Source: Alphaproteobacteria bacterium
Lineage (GTDB): Bacteria; Pseudomonadota; Alphaproteobacteria; Sphingomonadales; Kordiimonadaceae
Reading direction: 5' to 3'
Assembly: GCA_021774695.1 (NCBI GenBank)
Contig: JAJFIU010000035.1
Coordinates: 1 to 36,218, forward strand
DNA length: 36,218 nt
This document shows positions 7,588 through 16,462 of this stretch, one piece after another. The notes beneath the pieces are model-generated. The model made no database searches and had not been told where the DNA came from. It saw only the letters and a program-made list of their open reading frames with translations. The position numbers and the translations under genes are program-made. Position 1 is the first letter of the stretch; each line of letters opens with the position of its first letter.

Positions 7588-8652
7588 CTAAGTTTTTGCG
7601 ACCGAGCGGCCACGCGAGCCCAAATCAACAAAGGCCTCATCAAGGCGCGTCACCACAGCTTGCTCGGCTTTCCTCAGCCAAACCCGCGGGTCATATTGCT
7701 TTTTAAACGGTGTTCCAGTTTCAGGGTGCACCTGCCATTTGAACGCATCGTTGTTTTCAGCGACATAAGCACCCACCGCTTGCGAGAATGCAAACTGGGT
7801 ATCGGTGTCAATGTTCATTTTGAACACGCCGTAGCCGACCGCTTCTGCAATTTTGGCTTTCTCGGAACCGGACCCGCCGTGGAAAACAAAATGCAGTGGG
7901 TTGGAAGACCTGCCGCGCTCTTTTTCGATCAATTCCTGTGACGCCCGCAAAATTTCAGGCCGCAACTTCACATTACCCGGTTTATACACACCGTGGACAT
8001 TACCAAACGACGCTGCCACCGAGAAATGCCCCAGCGGCGTTAAAAGGTCATATGCCTGTAAAACATCTTCGGGCTGAGTATAAAGGCTGGGATTTTCGAA
8101 ATCATCACCAACATCAGCACCGACGCCGTCTTCTTCGCCGCCGGTTACACCCAGCTCAATCTCCAGGCTCATTCCGAGCGGAGTCATGTCTTTCAACACA
8201 CGGGCGCATGTTTCCAGATTTTCGCCAATCGGCTCCTCGGACAGGTCCAGCATGTGCGAGCTATAGAGCGGCACGCCTTCGCGTTTAATATTTTGGCGGC
8301 TTTCTTCCACAAGCGCATCAACCCACGGCACCAAACTGCGGTTAGCGTGGTCGGTGTGCAACACAACGCAAATGCCATAATGTTCGGCCAACAACTGAGT
8401 GTGCTTTGCAGCGGCTACTGCGCCCAGCACTTTGGCGCGAAAGCCGTCTTTCAGGCCCTTGCCAGCATAAAACTGCGCGCCACTGTTTGAAAATTGGATG
8501 ATAACATCGGATTTGTTTTTTGCTGCCGCTTCCATCACCGCGTTTAGCGAGTTAGTGCCCACAACATTAACCGCTGGCAGTGCGTAACCACCTTGTTTGC
8601 ACGCCTCAACAAGAGCCGCATAGTCCTCGCCAAAAACAACACCTGGTTTCAT
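7588..8652 (-). CDS. fba: Class II (A) fructose-bisphosphate aldolase
   Basis: At 354 residues the protein matches the length and pattern of the E. coli FbaA (class IIA) branch rather than the shorter IIB form. It has IIQFSNSGAQFYAGKG, the zinc-binding HTDH site, SSHMLDLSEEPIGEN, LEIELGVTGGEEDGVG and the phosphate-binding HGGSGS. It reversibly cleaves fructose 1,6-bisphosphate to glyceraldehyde 3-phosphate and dihydroxyacetone phosphate, and can also make sedoheptulose bisphosphate. A GGGA ribosome site precedes the ATG. The 228-base gap before it (8653-8880), after pgk, shows no convincing terminator or gene; it may carry an internal promoter. Confidence 0.95.
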   Translation of the reverse strand: MKPGVVFGEDYAALVEACKQGGYALPAVNVVGTNSLNAVMEAAAKNKSDVIIQFSNSGAQFYAGKGLKDGFRAKVLGAVAAAKHTQLLAEHYGICVVLHTDHANRSLVPWVDALVEESRQNIKREGVPLYSSHMLDLSEEPIGENLETCARVLKDMTPLGMSLEIELGVTGGEEDGVGADVGDDFENPSLYTQPEDVLQAYDLLTPLGHFSVAASFGNVHGVYKPGNVKLRPEILRASQELIEKERGRSSNPLHFVFHGGSGSEKAKIAEAVGYGVFKMNIDTDTQFAFSQAVGAYVAENNDAFKWQVHPETGTPFKKQYDPRVWLRKAEQAVVTRLDEAFVDLGSRGRSVAKT

Positions 8653-8880
8653 GTTTATTTCCCACCCAAAATTACAGTCGTCGAAGGCTTTGAACCTTCA
8701 AAATTCCTGTCGTTTTGATACACAGCAATGAGCCCACACGCAACGGAAGTAGCCCTATTTCAACAGTTTAACCCGATATTAGCTCATTTTTTTTACGGCC
8801 AGCAAAATGACAGCGCTGACATCGCCGAACGGCAAGCCACAAACATTAAGGCGGCCAAAACTGATTCGACTGACCGAGTA

Positions 8881-10044
8881 TTACCCCAGCGCGGCAACAC
8901 CTGGTAGAAGGCGACCTTCCATCCACTCAAGAAACGCGCCGCCTGCGGTAGAAATATGCGTGAAATCATCTTTGGCGCCCGCGTGCGCCAGTGCGGCAAC
9001 CGTATCACCGCCGCCAGCGACGCTCAGAAGCGCACCCTCTGCGGTTAGCCGCGCTGCTTCGCGCGCCAGTGCCACAGTCGCGGCGTCAAACGGTTCCATC
9101 TCAAATGCACCCATAGGGCCGTTCCACACCAATGTTTTCGATACTGCAAGAACAGCTTTAAGAGCCTTAACTGTCTCGGGGCCGGCATCCAAAATCATGT
9201 CCGCGTCAGCCACCGCGTCAGCCGCTTTTATCGAATTATCGGCGTGTGCCTTAAACTCACGCGCAACCACAACATCAGTTGGTAAATGTACCGAACACCC
9301 AGCTTCAGCGGCATTGTCAAGAATTTTGAGCGCTGTATCCTTGAGGTCTTTCTCGCACAGACTGGCGCCAACACGGTAGCCTTGTGCAAACAGGAATGTG
9401 TTGGCCATACCGCCGCCAATGATCAGATGGTCCACCTGTTCAACCAAATGCTCAAGAACTGCCAGCTTTGACGATACTTTGGCCCCGCCGACAACAGCAG
9501 TAACCGGATGCTGTGGTGCACCTAGCGCCTTGTCCAGTGCGGCGAGCTCCGCGCCCATGGTTTCACCGGCAGCACATGGCAGCAGGCGGGCGATTGCCTC
9601 GGTGGATGCATGGGCCCTGTGGGCCGCAGAAAACGCATCGTTAATATAAACATCACCCAGAGCTGCAAACCGCGCCGCCAATTCCGGATCGTTTTTCTCT
9701 TCGCCCGCAAAAAAGCGGGTGTTTTCCATAACAACTACCGGAGCATCGGGCAATTCGTCGCCCAATTCGGCAAAACCCACGCTTCGACCAAGTACATCTG
9801 CCAGCGCACCAACGATAGGCTTGAGCGACATCTCAGGCACAACGGTGCCCTTCGGTCGGCCATAGTGCGCTAGCAGCACCGAACGCCCGCCAGCCGCAGC
9901 AACAGCATCAACCGTTGGCTTCACCGCTTGCAGGCGCGTGTCATCGGTGACCACGCCGTCCGCCATCGGCACATTGAGATCCACGCGCACAACTGCGGTC
10001 TTGCCGGTTAAGTCGCCGAGGTCTGAAATTCGTTTGAAAGCCAT
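8881..10044 (-). CDS. pgk: Phosphoglycerate kinase
   Basis: The 387-residue protein has the two-lobe PGK pattern. The N-lobe has [10 protein letters not shown], the substrate loop [10 protein letters not shown] and [13 protein letters not shown]. The C-lobe has [43 protein letters not shown] and the nucleotide loop [11 protein letters not shown]. It interconverts 1,3-bisphosphoglycerate plus ADP and 3-phosphoglycerate plus ATP. The substrate loop has His-Tyr where many homologues have His-Leu or His-Phe, a conservative change. AGGA lies about 10 bases before the ATG. The intrinsic terminator of the preceding gap gene ends only about 12 bases upstream of this start codon, so pgk may depend on read-through or on a promoter of its own. 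Confidence 0.97.
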   Translation of the reverse strand: MAFKRISDLGDLTGKTAVVRVDLNVPMADGVVTDDTRLQAVKPTVDAVAAAGGRSVLLAHYGRPKGTVVPEMSLKPIVGALADVLGRSVGFAELGDELPDAPVVVMENTRFFAGEEKNDPELAARFAALGDVYINDAFSAAHRAHASTEAIARLLPCAAGETMGAELAALDKALGAPQHPVTAVVGGAKVSSKLAVLEHLVEQVDHLIIGGGMANTFLFAQGYRVGASLCEKDLKDTALKILDNAAEAGCSVHLPTDVVVAREFKAHADNSIKAADAVADADMILDAGPETVKALKAVLAVSKTLVWNGPMGAFEMEPFDAATVALAREAARLTAEGALLSVAGGGDTVAALAHAGAKDDFTHISTAGGAFLEWMEGRLLPGVAALG

Positions 10045-10056
10045 AAGTATAGTCCT

Positions 10057-10088
10057 GGAAAAGAAAAGGCGGCCCCTTTGAGGCCGCC
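10057..10088 (-). terminator. Intrinsic terminator between gap and pgk
   Basis: On the minus strand GGCGGCC (complement of 10082-10088) pairs with GGCCGCC (complement of 10068-10074) around a 7-base loop, followed at once by TTTTCTTTT (complement of 10059-10067). It lies 25 bases after the gap stop codon and its T tract overlaps the leader of pgk. Confidence 0.85.
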
Positions 10089-10113
10089 CTGATATTCGTC
10101 GTTTACGTTTTCA

Positions 10114-11121
10114 TTAAACCAGCTTCGCCATTGCGACAGCCGTATCAGACATACGATTCGAGAAGCCCCACTCGTTATCATACCAAGTAAGGATACGAAC
10201 GAAACGGCCTTCAACAACCTTAGTCTGGCTACTATCAAACGTTGAACTGTTTGGATTGTGATTAAAATCAATTGAAACAGCTGGCATGTCCTCGTAACCA
10301 AGAATGCCTTTCATCGAGCCTTCAGCCGCAGCTTTGATAGCGCTGTTAATTTCGTCTTCCGTGGTATCACGGCCCGCATCAAATTTAAGATCAACCAGCG
10401 ATACATTCGGCGTTGGCACGCGAATAGCTGAACCATGCAACTTGCCGTCAAGTTCCGGCAACACAAGGCCAACAGCTTTGGCTGCCCCTGTTGATGTGGG
10501 GATCATGCTCATGGCAGCAGCCCGTGCGCGGCGCGGATCTGAATGTAGGGTATCCAACACTGGCTGGTCGCCGGTGTAGGCGTGAATTGTGGTCATATAA
10601 CCGCGCTCGATACCGATAAGATCATTGAGAACCTTGGCAACCGGTGACAGGCAGTTGGTGGTGCAGGATGCGTTTGAAACAATCACATCGTCGGCCGTGA
10701 GATCATCACTGTTCACACCGTAAACAACCGTGCGGTCAGCGCCCGCGCCCGGTGCGGAGATTAGCACTTTTTTTGCACCCGCCGTCAGATGCATGGAAGC
10801 TTTGTCGCGCGCGGTGAAAATGCCGGTGCATTCCATTGCCACATCAACATTTTCTTGTGCCCAAGGCAGTTCTTCAGGGTTGCGGATGGCCGTTACCAGA
10901 ATACGGTCCCCGTTCACGACAATATAGTCGCCGTCAACGCTCACGTCCGCTGCAAACGGCCCGTGAACACTGTCACGCTTGAGAAGATACGCATTCATCT
11001 CAACATCACCGAGATCATTGATGGCAACAACCCGAATGTCGTCGCGGCCACTTTCGTAAATTGCGCGCAGAACATTGCGGCCGATGCGGCCAAAACCATT
11101 GATCGAAACTCGTACAGTCAT
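10114..11121 (-). CDS. gap: Type I glyceraldehyde-3-phosphate dehydrogenase
   Basis: The 335-residue protein begins with the NAD-binding Rossmann motif [15 protein letters not shown]. It has the catalytic motif [12 protein letters not shown] with the active cysteine, and later [20 protein letters not shown] and [12 protein letters not shown]. It oxidatively phosphorylates glyceraldehyde 3-phosphate, or runs in reverse in gluconeogenesis and carbon fixation. AGGAG sits 8 bases before the ATG. The gene begins 48 bases after tkt and is followed by a strong terminator, suggesting that a tkt-gap transcript can end there. Length and residues are normal. Confidence 0.97.
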   Translation of the reverse strand: MTVRVSINGFGRIGRNVLRAIYESGRDDIRVVAINDLGDVEMNAYLLKRDSVHGPFAADVSVDGDYIVVNGDRILVTAIRNPEELPWAQENVDVAMECTGIFTARDKASMHLTAGAKKVLISAPGAGADRTVVYGVNSDDLTADDVIVSNASCTTNCLSPVAKVLNDLIGIERGYMTTIHAYTGDQPVLDTLHSDPRRARAAAMSMIPTSTGAAKAVGLVLPELDGKLHGSAIRVPTPNVSLVDLKFDAGRDTTEDEINSAIKAAAEGSMKGILGYEDMPAVSIDFNHNPNSSTFDSSQTKVVEGRFVRILTWYDNEWGFSNRMSDTAVAMAKLV

Positions 11122-11169
11122 TGAGGGTCTCCTCTCAAAAGAAATTAAAATATTGTCTCAAGCTTATTT

Positions 11170-13173
11170 TCAAAGTGCCTTTTGCACCGCATCAGCAAGA
11201 GCTTCTGCAGTTATACCGTAGTGTTTATACAAATCAGGGCTTGGAGCTGACGCGCCGAAGCTGTCGATACCAATATTAACGCCGTCCAGCCCCGTGTAAC
11301 GCTGCCAGCCAAAGGTGGCTGCAGCTTCAATCGAAGCCTTCAACGCCCCTGCAGGCAATACCGATTCTTTGTAGTCCGCATCCTGCGCGTCAAACAATTC
11401 CGTACACGGCATCGACACAACGCGTGTCGGGATACCAGACGCTTCAAGCGCCTCGCGCGCCGCTGCGGCAATCTCAACTTCCGACCCTGTGCCGATAAGC
11501 ACGACCTTCGGTCCTGCGCCAGAGGCTTCATGCATTATATAGCCGCCTTTAGCACACAGGTTTTCGTCCGTGTCTGCAAGGCGTTGTTGCTTGAGGCCTT
11601 GCCGGGTCAGTGAAAGCAAGCTGGGCGTACCAGTAGACTGCAGCGACAGTGCCCAGCATTCAGCGGTTTCAACCGCATCGCAAGGCCGGAACACATTCAG
11701 GTTTGGCATTGCCCGCAGGCTTGCCAGATGCTCGATAGGCTGGTGCGTTGGTCCGTCTTCACCCAGGCCGATACTGTCATGGGTCATCACATAGATAGCG
11801 CGCTGGCCCATCAGGGCCGCAAGGCGGATTGCCGGGCGGGCATAGTCAGTGAACACAAGAAAAGTGCCACCGTACGGAATATGCTGCCCGTAGAGCGCAA
11901 GGCCGTTCATCGCGGCGCACATTTCAAACTCGCGGATACCATAATAAACATAACGACCGGAAAAGTCGCTGGCAGTGATCGGCGCGGTTTGGCTGGTTTT
12001 GGTCAGGTTTGAGCCTGTCAGGTCAGCCGATCCGCCGATGGTTTCAGGCACCACATCGTTGATGACTTCCAGCGCCATTTGACTGGCTTTACGGGTCGCC
12101 ACTTTAACCGGCTCAGCAACCAGTTTAGATTTGTAAGCGTTGATTGCATCATCAAAACTTTTTGGCAACTCTTTGGCTTGGCGACGCCCGAAGTCTTCGC
12201 GCACGAATTCGCCCAGCCCATCAAATTTTTTCTGCCAAGCGGCGGACGATACAGCACCTGCGGCACCAACCTTGCGCCACGCGCCTAAAACATCCTCAGG
12301 AATTTCAAAAGGTGCCGCATGCCAGTTCAATAGCTCGCGGGCACCTGCAATTTCGTCGTTACCCAAAGGGGCGCCGTGAGTTGCAGATGTGCCTTGCTTG
12401 GTCGGAGCGCCGTAGCCGATTGTTGTGCGACAGGCAATCAAGGAAGGTTGATCACTGGTTTGCGCCTCAGTAATTGCCGCCTCAATAGCTTCCGGGTCGT
12501 GTCCGTCAACAGCCTGCACGTGCCAACCGGCTGCCTCGAACCGGCCATGCATATCTTCGCTGGTCGACAACTCGGTCCCGCCGTCAATGGAAATTGAATT
12601 ATCGTCCCAAAGTAAAATCATCTTTGACAGTTGCAAATGACCGGCCAGCGAAATGGCTTCCTGGCTGACGCCTTCCATCAAACAACCATCACCCGCCACT
12701 ACATAGGTGAAATGGTCGGTGATCTCGTCGCCGTATTCGGCATTGGAAAGCCGTTCGCCCATCGCCATACCAACCGATGTTGCAAGGCCTTGGCCAAGCG
12801 GGCCGGTGGTTACTTCAATGCCCGGGCATTCTCCGTATTCAGGGTGGCCTGCCGTTGGGCTGTGAAGCTGACGGAAATTTTTAATGTCTTCAATGGTTGG
12901 CTTGTCGTAGCCGGTTAAATGTAGCAGTGAATACAGCAGCATTGAGCCGTGACCCGCTGACAAAACGAAACGGTCCCGGTTTGGCCATTCGGGCCAATTG
13001 GGGTCAAACCGCATAAACTTCGAGTATAAAACCGTGGCAACATCGGCCATTCCCATGGGCATGCCCGGGTGGCCCGAATTGGCTTTCTGGATCGCATCCA
13101 TCGACAGGGCGCGGATCGCGTTCGCCATATTGTTATGAGTTTCGGTTTCGGAAGAATAATCGGCGTCATGCAT
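11170..13173 (-). CDS. tkt: Transketolase
   Basis: The start is taken at the ATG at 13173 (667 residues, MHDADYSSE); a TTG three codons earlier is in frame but has a poorer site. Transketolase signatures are in order: SGHPGMPMGMADVATVLY near the N-terminus, HGSMLLYSLLHLTGY, GPLGQGLATSVGMA, the thiamine diphosphate motif GDGCLMEGVSQEA, then the pyrimidine-domain motifs GIREFEMCAAMNG and HDSIGLGEDGPTHQPIEHL. It moves two-carbon units between sugar phosphates, using thiamine diphosphate and magnesium. It is the first gene of the minus-strand carbohydrate cluster. The divergent gap to the coiled-coil gene (13174-13429) should hold promoters for both directions, but I could not mark convincing -35/-10 boxes. 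Confidence 0.97.
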   Translation of the reverse strand: MHDADYSSETETHNNMANAIRALSMDAIQKANSGHPGMPMGMADVATVLYSKFMRFDPNWPEWPNRDRFVLSAGHGSMLLYSLLHLTGYDKPTIEDIKNFRQLHSPTAGHPEYGECPGIEVTTGPLGQGLATSVGMAMGERLSNAEYGDEITDHFTYVVAGDGCLMEGVSQEAISLAGHLQLSKMILLWDDNSISIDGGTELSTSEDMHGRFEAAGWHVQAVDGHDPEAIEAAITEAQTSDQPSLIACRTTIGYGAPTKQGTSATHGAPLGNDEIAGARELLNWHAAPFEIPEDVLGAWRKVGAAGAVSSAAWQKKFDGLGEFVREDFGRRQAKELPKSFDDAINAYKSKLVAEPVKVATRKASQMALEVINDVVPETIGGSADLTGSNLTKTSQTAPITASDFSGRYVYYGIREFEMCAAMNGLALYGQHIPYGGTFLVFTDYARPAIRLAALMGQRAIYVMTHDSIGLGEDGPTHQPIEHLASLRAMPNLNVFRPCDAVETAECWALSLQSTGTPSLLSLTRQGLKQQRLADTDENLCAKGGYIMHEASGAGPKVVLIGTGSEVEIAAAAREALEASGIPTRVVSMPCTELFDAQDADYKESVLPAGALKASIEAAATFGWQRYTGLDGVNIGIDSFGASAPSPDLYKHYGITAEALADAVQKAL

Positions 13174-13429
13174 ATCAATCAACTTTGCTCGATGAGTCCA
13201 AAGATAATGGTCTCGAAATAGTTGCTGGCAAAATGGCTGGGAACGGATCGCTAGTCAACCATTGAACCGGCTTAAGTCGACAAAAATTCCTATTTTATTC
13301 CCTGTCAGAAGACTGGATGATTGACCTTGATCGACCAAACGCCTTATCTTCAACAATAATCTAAATTTCAACGCTGGCTTGCCGCCGCAAAGGCAAATAC
13401 ATCCAGCGCCGTCTATCTGGGGATTGAGG

Positions 13430-13978
13430 ATGGCCAACACGCAGGAAAAAAACGCTCTTGAGACCGCGCGGTCGCGACTCGAACAGGCGCTGTCCAAGTT
13501 AACGCAAGGTGTCGCGTCGTCCAGGTCTGCCCTTGAAGCCGCCGAGGCAGACCGCGCGTCAGGAAGCACGGAACAGGTTGCACAGGGCGAGCGCATACAA
13601 GCGCTGGAGCAAGAAAACTTGCGCCTGCACGAGCAAGTTGCTGCTATTTCATTGCAGGAGCCTGCCGCGGACGACGAAAAAATGGCGGCTGTTGAGGCAG
13701 AAAAAACCGCTCTGCAGCAGAATTATGATCTTTTAAAACGGCAATATACTAGCTTGCAGGACGAATTCGAGGGCTTGCAAGACAGGATGGGCGAGGACAA
13801 CACTGAGCCTGCAGATCACGACGATACTTCTTCCAACGATGAAACCGATGCTTTACGAAGACAAATTGGTGCATTGATGCGCGAACGCGACGAAATGCGC
13901 GACGAGTTGGATACGGCGATAGCGGAACTGGAGAGTTTCCTTGCCGCCGCCCAAATGACTGCCGGGGGGACTTACTGA
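13430..13978 (+). CDS. Coiled-coil protein upstream of zapA (DUF4164-like)
   Basis: The ATG at 13430 (182 residues, MANTQEKNALETARSRL) is preferred over the TTG at 13379 because GGGGA lies just upstream. Nearly the whole protein is charged heptad sequence: one coiled coil over about residues 8-45, another over about 52-125, an acidic linker rich in Asp, Glu and Ser (about 127-142), and a last helix ending in the DELDTAIAELESFLAAAQ region. Its stop codon overlaps the zapA start by one base (TGATG), implying translational coupling. A small coiled-coil protein encoded just before zapA is a common alphaproteobacterial arrangement. A link to cell division is inferred from the neighbour only. Confidence 0.75.
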   Translation: MANTQEKNALETARSRLEQALSKLTQGVASSRSALEAAEADRASGSTEQVAQGERIQALEQENLRLHEQVAAISLQEPAADDEKMAAVEAEKTALQQNYDLLKRQYTSLQDEFEGLQDRMGEDNTEPADHDDTSSNDETDALRRQIGALMRERDEMRDELDTAIAELESFLAAAQMTAGGTY

Positions 13979-14295
13979 TGACTCAGGTTAATGTAACTGT
14001 TGCAGGCAAATCATATCCCTTGGCCTGCGCCGAGGGAGAAGAAGAACGGCTGCACAAACTGGCCGCCTACATCGATAGTAAAACCTCGGACCTGACAGGC
14101 AAGCTTGGTCATATCGCCGAATCACGCTTGATTTTGATGGCGGCTGTGCTGATCGCAGACGAACTTCACGACACGCTGGAGGGCAAAGGCCACGACGGTT
14201 TGATGTCCGGTCTGTCCGAAGATGACCTCGCCGTTGTGCTCAATGAAGTCGCCAGTGAAGTAGAAGGTATTGCAGATCAGCTCATAAAGGCCTAA
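13978..14295 (+). CDS. zapA: Cell division protein ZapA
   Basis: The 105-residue protein starts MTQVNVTVAGKSYPLACAEGEEERL and continues HKLAAYIDSKTSDL, the typical ZapA N-terminal globular domain, followed by a long helix for dimer and tetramer formation. ZapA binds FtsZ filaments and bundles them at midcell. It overlaps the preceding coiled-coil gene by one base. The 6S RNA gene follows directly and then fthC, the conserved zapA-ssrS-fthC order seen widely in proteobacteria, which strengthens all three calls. Confidence 0.9.
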   Translation: MTQVNVTVAGKSYPLACAEGEEERLHKLAAYIDSKTSDLTGKLGHIAESRLILMAAVLIADELHDTLEGKGHDGLMSGLSEDDLAVVLNEVASEVEGIADQLIKA

Positions 14296-14343
14296 ATACA
14301 GCGCGCGGGTACTGCGCTGTTTGCACGATATGAAGTAATCCCC

Positions 14344-14488
14344 GGGGCTATAATTCTTCCTAGGGAGCTGTCCCTGATTTGAACCCTGGTTCTTATCATC
14401 ACGGCGCCCACCTGATTTATCAGGCATCGGAGGATACAAACGTCAACGCGGCAGAGGTGGTCCCGCAACCTTCTCTTTATAGCATTTG
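14344..14488 (+). ncRNA. ssrS: 6S RNA
   Basis: The 219-base gap between zapA and fthC contains the hallmarks of alphaproteobacterial 6S RNA. A closing stem GCTATAA (14347-14353) pairs perfectly with TTATAGC (14477-14483). Inside, CCTAGGGAGCTGTCCCTG, GAACCCTGGTTCTTATCA, GGCGCCCACCTG and ATCGGAGGATACAAACG match my memory of the family. 6S RNA mimics an open promoter and holds the housekeeping RNA polymerase in slow growth. The exact ends are estimates from the closing stem; transcription is on the plus strand, judged by motif orientation and neighbouring genes. Confidence 0.85.
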
Positions 14489-14514
14489 GCCAGTTCCATC
14501 GGTAAATCTCAACC

Positions 14515-15081
14515 ATGACAGACTTGAAAAAATCAATCCGTGACCGTGCCAAACGCATGCGCGCTGGAGCAGCAGAAATGTTGGGCATCAAAGCGGCAGA
14601 AGACGCGGCAGTTCATGGAATGGATCTGCTGGCGAACCTTGAACCTTCAACCGTCATTGGCGCTTATTGGCCGATACGCAGCGAACTTGACCCACGGTTT
14701 TTAATGCAAAAGCTGGAACAAACCGGCTTTCCGCTCGCCTTGCCGGAAGTTACCGCGCGTGACCAAGCCCTGATATTCAGGCGTTGGGGTCTGGGCGATG
14801 ATTTGGTGCCGGGAATGTTCGGCACCCAGCAACCTGCAGCGGATGCGCCGAATGTGGTTCCTGACGTTCTGATCATCCCGCTTCTGGCCTTCGATGCTGA
14901 CTGCTACCGCCTTGGATACGGTGCCGGGCACTATGACCGCACGCTGGCGGCCCACCCACACATAAAAGCTTTTGGCTTTGCTTACGGGGCCCAATTTGTG
15001 GAAGATGTCGCGAAAGAAGCCCATGATTGGCCTTTGCAGGCGATAATTACAGAAACCGGCACGGTTTTGCCGCGGGTTTGA
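14515..15081 (+). CDS. fthC: 5-formyltetrahydrofolate cyclo-ligase
   Basis: The 188-residue protein has the family pattern: a basic N-terminal helix (LKKSIRDRAKRMRA), VIGAYWPIRSELDPR, a mid-domain LALPEVTARDQALIFRRW, and LIIPLLAFDADCYRLGYGAGHYDRTL, the ATP and substrate loop. It converts 5-formyltetrahydrofolate to 5,10-methenyltetrahydrofolate, using ATP. It follows the 6S RNA gene, as ygfA does in E. coli, where both can be made from one transcript. The ribosome site is weak (no clear AGGAG in the 15 bases before the ATG). Length is normal. Confidence 0.92.
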   Translation: MTDLKKSIRDRAKRMRAGAAEMLGIKAAEDAAVHGMDLLANLEPSTVIGAYWPIRSELDPRFLMQKLEQTGFPLALPEVTARDQALIFRRWGLGDDLVPGMFGTQQPAADAPNVVPDVLIIPLLAFDADCYRLGYGAGHYDRTLAAHPHIKAFGFAYGAQFVEDVAKEAHDWPLQAIITETGTVLPRV

Positions 15082-15136
15082 TGACCCAGGTTTTCCAGGC
15101 GACAGATTATGCCGCCGACAAAATAGAAAGAACGAC

Positions 15137-15952
15137 ATGCGTTTATTGTTTTTAGGTGACTTGATGGGTCGAAGCGGACGTGACGCCGTCATTAGTGCGC
15201 TGCCGGACTTGCGAGCAAAACTGAAACTAGATTTTGTCGTGGTTAACGCAGAAAACGCCGCGTCAGGCTTTGGCACAACCAGCAAAATTGCCGGGCAGGT
15301 TATTCAGGCTGGTGCTGATGTACTCTCGGGCGGTAATCATACGTTTGATCAAAAAGAAATATTGTCTGTGATCGACAATGACAACCGTATCCTGCGGCCG
15401 ATCAATTACCCGGACCCGACACCCGGCCGCGGCTATGCCATTTACGATGCACCGCGCGGCAAAAAAATCTTGGTCATAAATGCCATGGGGCGGGTGTTTA
15501 TGAACGAGATGGATTGCCCCTTCAAAGCCGTGGATGCCGTGCTGAAAAAATACCGCCTCGGGGTAGGCGTGCATGCTGTGATTGTTGATTTCCACGCTGA
15601 GGCCACGTCCGAGAAAATGGCGATGGGCCACTATCTTGATGGTCGTACCAGCTTGGTTGTGGGCACCCACAGCCATGTTCCCACTGCAGACGCGCAGATT
15701 TTACCCGGCGGCACCGGATACCAAACCGACGCGGGCATGTGCGGGGACTATAACAGCGTGATCGGCATGGATAAGGCCGAGCCTATCAGTCGTTTCCTGA
15801 CCAAAATGAACCGCGAGCGTTTTAGCCCGGCAAACGGAGAAGCGACAGTGTGCGGCACATACGTGGAAACCGATGACAGAACCGGCTTGGCAACCCGGAT
15901 CGAGCCTGTTCGCATGGGCCCAAGGCTCGCAGAACATATGCCCGAGGTTTAG
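15137..15952 (+). CDS. TIGR00282-family metallophosphoesterase (YmdB-like)
   Basis: This 271-residue protein opens with MRLLFLGDLMGRSGRDAV, where the aspartate is the first metal ligand, followed by VVVNAENAASGFG, SGGNHTFDQKE, VDFHAEATSEKMA and VGTHSHVPTADAQIL. These are the metal-binding Asp, Asn and His motifs of the YmdB group. Family members hydrolyse 2',3'-cyclic nucleotides and affect RNA turnover and biofilm behaviour in Bacillus. The gene starts 55 bases after fthC in the same direction, a common alphaproteobacterial neighbour. Its stop lies 9 bases from the end of the opposing LRAT remnant. Confidence 0.92.
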   Translation: MRLLFLGDLMGRSGRDAVISALPDLRAKLKLDFVVVNAENAASGFGTTSKIAGQVIQAGADVLSGGNHTFDQKEILSVIDNDNRILRPINYPDPTPGRGYAIYDAPRGKKILVINAMGRVFMNEMDCPFKAVDAVLKKYRLGVGVHAVIVDFHAEATSEKMAMGHYLDGRTSLVVGTHSHVPTADAQILPGGTGYQTDAGMCGDYNSVIGMDKAEPISRFLTKMNRERFSPANGEATVCGTYVETDDRTGLATRIEPVRMGPRLAEHMPEV

Positions 15953-15961
15953 GAATCATTG

Positions 15962-16156
15962 CTATGCCTTGCGACTTACCAGCCAAGCGGCCAAAAGAAA
16001 TACACCCAACATTAAAAACAAATCTCTTTGAGGACTTTCGACCTTTATTCCTGATGCCTCACGCACAAAGTCTTCGCAATTATTTGCCATAAAACCATAT
16101 GGTCGACCGATCTGAGAATAAGCCAGCCAACTTGGTCCCGTATTATCAGAGGACAA
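15962..16156 (-). pseudogene. Truncated LRAT-like (NlpC/P60 superfamily) protein, C-terminal remnant with membrane anchor
   Basis: The open frame encodes about 64 residues from a TTG, but a TGA lies in frame four codons further upstream and no ATG is present. The peptide IGRPYGFMANNCEDFVREASG matches the C-terminal half of lecithin-retinol-acyltransferase-like domains (usual form LG-x-YNLL-x-NNCEHF), including the nucleophile cysteine in NNCEDF. A single membrane segment follows (LFLMLGVFLLAAWLVS) with a basic end. The N-terminal half, which carries the catalytic histidine, is absent; I checked the other minus-strand frames upstream to about 16460 and found nothing like it. A 5'-deleted gene is the best reading; a genuine short protein is the alternative. 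Confidence 0.55.
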
Positions 16157-16168
16157 GCAAAACTCTCA

Positions 16169-16378
16169 ATGGAAGATACAAGAATGGCTTGTAACGCCTT
16201 GACCATAAGAATGGCTTCGCTTGTAGCGGAAGCGGATGAAATAGCTGCACGCCTAACCAAAGAAGAGGAGATTGAAATAATTACGCCATTTGGCACTCAA
16301 AAAAATGATGCTAATCCTGGCAAAACAATTCTTGCTCTAGGCGCACTTGCCTTTCTGATTTCCCGATTGGTGAAATAA
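16169..16378 (+). CDS. Small predicted tail-anchored protein, function unknown
   Basis: This 69-residue frame begins MEDTRMACNALTIRMASL. It has a charged helical stretch (AEADEIAARLTKEEEIEI), a short loop ITPFGTQKNDANPG and a C-terminal membrane segment ILALGALAFLISRLVK, so it would sit in a membrane by its tail. A GAGGA sequence lies 15 bases upstream of the ATG, further than ideal. Its start is 12 bases from the start of the opposing LRAT remnant, so the two cannot both have full leaders and promoters in between. No family is recognised. Composition looks protein-like, but without homologues it remains tentative. Confidence 0.45.
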   Translation: MEDTRMACNALTIRMASLVAEADEIAARLTKEEEIEIITPFGTQKNDANPGKTILALGALAFLISRLVK

Positions 16379-16462
16379 AGTTCTTCAGGCACAAAAAGCA
16401 GACAAACAAATTCGTCTAGGATTTGTCACTTACATTCAAAACCTACAATTTAAAGGGCATTT

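Noticed and set aside
8684-8700. GAAGG/CCTTC short hairpin upstream of fba
   Set aside because: Only five base pairs and no T tract; too weak to call a terminator or operator.
13272-13284. AAGTCGACAAAA near the tkt promoter, similar to the 489-498 repeat, considered as a shared regulatory site or CtrA box
   Set aside because: Only one arm is present and it lacks the TTAA-N7-TTAA pattern; the match is short enough to be chance.
16045-16296. 83-codon minus-strand frame overlapping the LRAT remnant
   Set aside because: I tested whether it supplies the missing front half of the LRAT domain; it lacks the histidine motif and reads like a shadow of the small plus-strand gene.
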